A stretch of DNA of 64,000 nt. It comes from Burkholderia stagnalis (lineage in GTDB: Bacteria; Pseudomonadota; Gammaproteobacteria; Burkholderiales; Burkholderiaceae). The notes beneath the pieces are model-generated. The model was given only the letters and a program-made list of their open reading frames with translations, did not search any database and had not been told where the DNA came from. This document shows, piece after piece, positions 61,091 to 64,000 of the stretch. The position numbers and the translations under genes were made by a program. Each line of letters begins with the position of its first letter. The first letter of the stretch is position 1. The stretch covers positions 1-64,000 of the forward strand of contig NZ_CADESW010000022.1 of assembly GCF_902830275.1 (NCBI RefSeq), in the 5' to 3' direction.

Positions 61091-61729
61091 TTTTTGAAAT
61101 GCTTGATTCCGGAATTTTGATTTTTTGAACGGCTCGGCGCATTTTTAATCGCGCGAAGGCTTGATTCAAATTCATGTCGAAAACTTCGGCATCATACCGC
61201 AGGCTTCCTTTTACAAACCTGACAAAACGACCTCGCCAGGTGACGCAGGAACATGCGCGATTCAATGCGCGTTCAATTTAAACCAAAGCAATCGATGCAA
61301 CCGCGCCAGCGGCACCGAAAGAATAAATAGCGACATCCCACTCAACCTTCCGCAGCGAGCCTGTCATATCTACCAGTTTTAATCAGTCACGGGTTCATCC
61401 ATATTAACCCCGTTAAGATATGTATTGCATTCTTGCAACACCCATACGAATTCAGAATTGCCGGCGTTCGCATTCCGACCGAGACAGGAAACGCGAAACG
61501 CGCCGGCAATTCAGCCGACCGGATCGGGCACCCGGGCATTCGCCGCATGAGCCGTTCACCACGCCCCAGCATTTGATCCGCTTCGGAACCGGCGGCCTGG
61601 CGAACGATCTCGCACGGCGCGCTTGTCATTTCGATGTCGCGCCGGGCATCGCCTCCAGTCCATTTCGCGTCGCCGGCTCAATTGCGACGTAGCTGCACTT
61701 GCGCCTTTACACACCGCAAAGAGAACATC
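61091..61729. other. AT-rich region between queF and an H-NS-like gene
   Basis: 639 bases, mostly of lower GC than the flanking genes, with short repeats of GCTTGATTC (61099-61107 and 61160-61168). No gene is supported on either strand. It should contain the divergent promoters of queF and the H-NS-like gene. AT-rich tracts such as these are typical H-NS binding sites, so autoregulation is plausible. Confidence 0.5.
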
Positions 61730-62035
61730 GTGACGACTTATCGAGAACTCCAGGCCCAAATTGAAAGGCTTCAGGCACAGGCCGAATCGGTTCGTCTGGA
61801 AGAGAAACGAGCCGCCGTCTCCCGGATCAGGGAGGAGATCGCCCGCTACGACCTGACACCCCGGGACCTGTTCGGCGACCGGCCCCGTCGGCCGCGCCGC
61901 AGCCCGAGGCGCGGCGTGGTGCAGCCGAAGTATCGCGATCCGCAGACCGGGGCGACCTGGAGCGGCCGTGGCCGCGAGCCGCTCTGGATCACCGGGCGCA
62001 GTCGAGAACAGTTCCTGATCGGCCCGTCGAGCTGA
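61730..62035 (+). CDS. H-NS family nucleoid-associated protein
   Basis: 101 residues from GTG 61730. An N-terminal coiled-coil oligomerisation region, YRELQAQIERLQAQAESVRLEEKRAAVSRI, is followed by a basic linker (RPRRPRRSPRRG). The C-terminal DNA-binding domain reads VVQPKYRDPQTGATWSGRGREPLWI, matching the family core YRDPxTGxTWSGRGRxPxW. It binds AT-rich DNA and silences acquired genes. It sits next to an unusual AT-rich intergenic region. Burkholderia genomes carry many such paralogues, so its specific targets are unknown. Confidence 0.93.
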   Translation: MTTYRELQAQIERLQAQAESVRLEEKRAAVSRIREEIARYDLTPRDLFGDRPRRPRRSPRRGVVQPKYRDPQTGATWSGRGREPLWITGRSREQFLIGPSS

Positions 62036-62114
62036 TCGTGCTCCGGCGCGGCGCGTGATCCGCGCGACGTCCGGCGGCTGCCCTGGCCACCATTTCATTC
62101 GCCGCACCCATGCA

Positions 62115-62654
62115 ATGTGGACGACCATTCTGATTGGTGTCGCCGGTACGGTAATCCTGCTCGCAATAGCATCGGCCCGGCTCGCGCGCAGAGACGGCAA
62201 GGACACGCCCGGGCCCGCCGCGGCGCGGCGCCGCGTCGACGCTGTGCCGGGCTGCCCGCACGAGCGCGCGACGGAGACGGCCCGGTTCGCCACGCTCGAC
62301 GCGCGTGGCGCGGATGCATGTGCCACCGCGCTCGAACGGCTGGCCGACGGCGGCTCGCACCGTGCATCCGCCGATTTTCCGAGCATCCGGTCCAGAAAAC
62401 AGCAGATCCGCGAGCGCGCCCGAAAGGCGCGTGAACATGCGACGCGGGCCCACGATCACGCAAGCGCCGCCCGGTCGGCGCTCGGGGGCCACGCGCCCGG
62501 GCGCGCCGATGCGCAACTGGACGAGGTCCGGCGGCATGCACACCTTGCCAACGAAGCGCACCTGCATGCCAGGGATCTGCTTGAATTCACGCTGGCGGCC
62601 GAGAAGCGCCGGCCGGTGCTCTCGCGTCGCGAAAACGTCCGTGGCCCGGACTAA
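62115..62654 (+). CDS. Membrane-anchored helical protein of unknown function
   Basis: 179 residues. The N-terminus MWTTILIGVAGTVILLAIAS is a single membrane anchor. The rest is Ala/Arg/His-rich and helical, with a striking His cluster (REHATRAHDHASAARSALGGH, later RRHAHLANEAHLHARDLLEF). I do not recognise a family. The His-rich helix could bind metal, but this may also be compositional. It follows the H-NS-like gene by 79 bases on the same strand. The opposite strand is also open here, so coding status is moderate. Confidence 0.55.
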   Translation: MWTTILIGVAGTVILLAIASARLARRDGKDTPGPAAARRRVDAVPGCPHERATETARFATLDARGADACATALERLADGGSHRASADFPSIRSRKQQIRERARKAREHATRAHDHASAARSALGGHAPGRADAQLDEVRRHAHLANEAHLHARDLLEFTLAAEKRRPVLSRRENVRGPD

Positions 62655-62709
62655 GCCAAAGCGGCCTCGCATCCGCGCGCATCGCACCTTGCCGCTGCCG
62701 CTTCGCCCG

Positions 62710-63654
62710 TCACCGGATGCTGACGTCGCACAACACCCGCCCATATCCCGCATAGAGCCGGTTGGCCGGAAGCAACCGTCGCTGCGCGAGTTGCCGATGC
62801 ACGCTCGGCAGGTGGTAGAACGGCACGCGCATGAACAGATGGTGTTCGATGTGGAAGTGAACCGCATGCGGACCGAACAGGAAGGTCTGCCATGAGCGCC
62901 GGACGATCGTGCGCGCGTTGCGGCTCTGATCCGCGCCCGCCGGCAGCCCCGCGTGTTCGAAAATCGCGCGGACATGCCCGGCCAGCGGCAGCAGCGTGAC
63001 CGACGGCACGATCCACAACCCGACGTACAGCAGCGGATGCCCGGCATGCGCGAGCACGCCGAACAGCAGCGCGTTGCTCGCGAGCATCGACGCGATCTCC
63101 CACACGACGTATCCACGCGACTTGGCGACCTTCGGCAGCACATGCCGGAACTCGCCGCGCACCAGCTTCGCGACGCTCGCGACATAGCCGATGCCGCACG
63201 CGTAGGCGAGCAGCCGCGCGATCAGCGCACGGCGCACGAGCGGGTAATCGTGGATGCCGAACACTGCGGCGACCGGGTCGTCGCGATGCATCGGCGCGCG
63301 GTGATGCTCGAGGTGGCCGCTGCGATACGTCCGCAACGACAGCCACAGCGGGCCGGCGGCCAGCGCCTGCCCGAGCGCATCGTTGATCCGGCGGCGCGGC
63401 GCGAGCAGCCCGTGCGCGCCCTCGTGCATCATCACGCCGAGCGCGAGCTGGCTGCGCGCGATCACGACGGCCGCGAGCGCGTACACGAGCGGATGCGGCA
63501 TGTGCGCGGCGGCCGCGAACGACAGCGCGATCAGCATCCAGTCCCCCGCCAGCGCGGCGACCGCCCGCCACGGCCGCAGCCGAAACAGCGCCGCGTCGGG
63601 CGCAAACCGGCCGAGTTCGGCATTGTCCCCGGCGAACGGGTTGTGCCGGGTCAT
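62710..63654 (-). CDS. Membrane fatty acid desaturase family protein
   Basis: 314 residues with the three histidine boxes of integral membrane desaturases/hydroxylases: HEGAH (77-81), HLEHH (114-118) and HFHIEHH near residue 280, which bind the diiron centre. Four membrane helices surround them. The enzyme introduces a double bond or hydroxyl group into a lipid acyl chain or carotenoid-like substrate. Its start overlaps the stop of the upstream PAP2 gene (ATGA), so the two act together, probably in membrane lipid or glycolipid modification. Confidence 0.9.
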   Translation of the reverse strand: MTRHNPFAGDNAELGRFAPDAALFRLRPWRAVAALAGDWMLIALSFAAAAHMPHPLVYALAAVVIARSQLALGVMMHEGAHGLLAPRRRINDALGQALAAGPLWLSLRTYRSGHLEHHRAPMHRDDPVAAVFGIHDYPLVRRALIARLLAYACGIGYVASVAKLVRGEFRHVLPKVAKSRGYVVWEIASMLASNALLFGVLAHAGHPLLYVGLWIVPSVTLLPLAGHVRAIFEHAGLPAGADQSRNARTIVRRSWQTFLFGPHAVHFHIEHHLFMRVPFYHLPSVHRQLAQRRLLPANRLYAGYGRVLCDVSIR

Positions 63655-64000
63655 GCCGGCTCCCTGCGCAGCGCGCGCCGTTCGGCCCATGCCGCGCTCG
63701 CGGCCGCCAGCAGCGCGCCGCCCAGCACGTCGGCCAGCGTGTGCTGCTTGAGCGTGAGCGTCGATACGCAGATCAGCAGGCCGATCGCGACGACGGCCAG
63801 CCGACGACGCGCCGGCGCGAGCATCCGGCACGCGAGGCACGTGACCGCCACATGCAGGCTCGGAAAACCGTTCGCGGCCAGGTCGAGCTGCCACATGCGC
63901 GCGAGCCGGTGCCGCACGAACGCGTTGTCGATCGTCGTCACGTCCGGGCGCGGCACCGCTTCCGGAAACAGCAGGAAGCACGCGACGCTCACGACGAACG
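63651..64000 (-). CDS. PAP2-family phosphatase, N-terminus outside the window
   Basis: The visible 115 residues are the C-terminal part of a PAP2 lipid phosphatase. NGFPSLHVAVTCLACRML is the PSxH-type motif and VSTLTLKQHTLADVLGGALLA is the Sx6HxxxD motif that carries the catalytic His and Asp. The first signature motif (KxxxxxxRP) would lie upstream of position 64000. Such proteins dephosphorylate phosphatidate, undecaprenyl-pyrophosphate or sphingolipid phosphates at the membrane. Translationally coupled to the desaturase gene. Confidence 0.85.
   Translation of the reverse strand, partial: FVVSVACFLLFPEAVPRPDVTTIDNAFVRHRLARMWQLDLAANGFPSLHVAVTCLACRMLAPARRRLAVVAIGLLICVSTLTLKQHTLADVLGGALLAAASAAWAERRALRREPA

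Noticed and set aside
61091..61400. preQ1 riboswitch upstream of queF
   Set aside because: No sequence resembling the preQ1 aptamer core was found in the leader on the queF strand.

Overview
The window looks like a piece of the main chromosome of a Burkholderia, most likely of the cepacia complex. This rests on GC-rich coding sequence with strong third-position G/C bias, and on beta-proteobacterial gene orders such as glyA-nrdR-minor pilins and ybgC-tolQRAB-pal-cpoB-tRNA-Lys. It is inferred from the sequence alone; no database was searched.

Layout. 1-0.8 kb: the 5' part of an IS605-type tnpB whose end lies just upstream of a 2-hydroxychromene-2-carboxylate isomerase gene, followed by a LysR regulator. 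2.5-7.6 kb: a small SnoaL-like gene, then the xanthine dehydrogenase operon xdhA-xdhB-xdhC with an unusually short XdhC. 7.8-19.9 kb: transporters (three MFS, one EamA), a RES/antitoxin pair, an AraC regulator, a class V aminotransferase, LysR, D-lactate dehydrogenase and bluB. 20-26 kb: a homogentisate operon (hydroxylase, DUF2783 protein, aromatic acid transporter, hmgA, fahA). 26.4-32.2 kb: a degenerate EAL protein, a GFA protein, divergent iclR/gcdH around a perfect palindrome, a 1-Cys peroxiredoxin and a yqjD-yqjE-like envelope-stress set. 32.3-37 kb: five overlapping minor pilin genes behind nrdR and glyA. 37.4-43.9 kb: ydfG, ybgC, the complete Tol-Pal operon, and tRNA-Lys with a textbook promoter and terminator.

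44-58 kb is the least ordinary part. A seven-gene leftward operon reads: FAD/NAD(P)-binding protein, Tat-exported alpha/beta-hydrolase-fold protein lacking its nucleophile serine, multi-pass permease, an amino acid oxidase-like flavoprotein fused to a 2-hydroxyacid dehydrogenase-like N-terminal domain, gamma-glutamyltransferase without a signal peptide, a PLP aminotransferase, and a purU homologue. It is driven from an AT-rich intergenic region facing a LysR gene, and a second, closely similar LysR gene lies tail to tail with the first. I do not recognise this as a described pathway. A working guess is uptake and oxidation of a gamma-glutamyl or N-alkyl amino compound with disposal of a one-carbon unit through formyl-THF, but the substrate is unknown.

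58.7-64 kb: an XRE-S24 repressor-like protein, a queuosine pair (queF and a QPTR transporter with an extra N-terminal domain), an AT-rich region before an H-NS-like gene, an anchored helical hypothetical protein, and a fatty acid desaturase overlapping a PAP2 phosphatase cut by the right edge. No CRISPR array, prophage or rRNA was seen.
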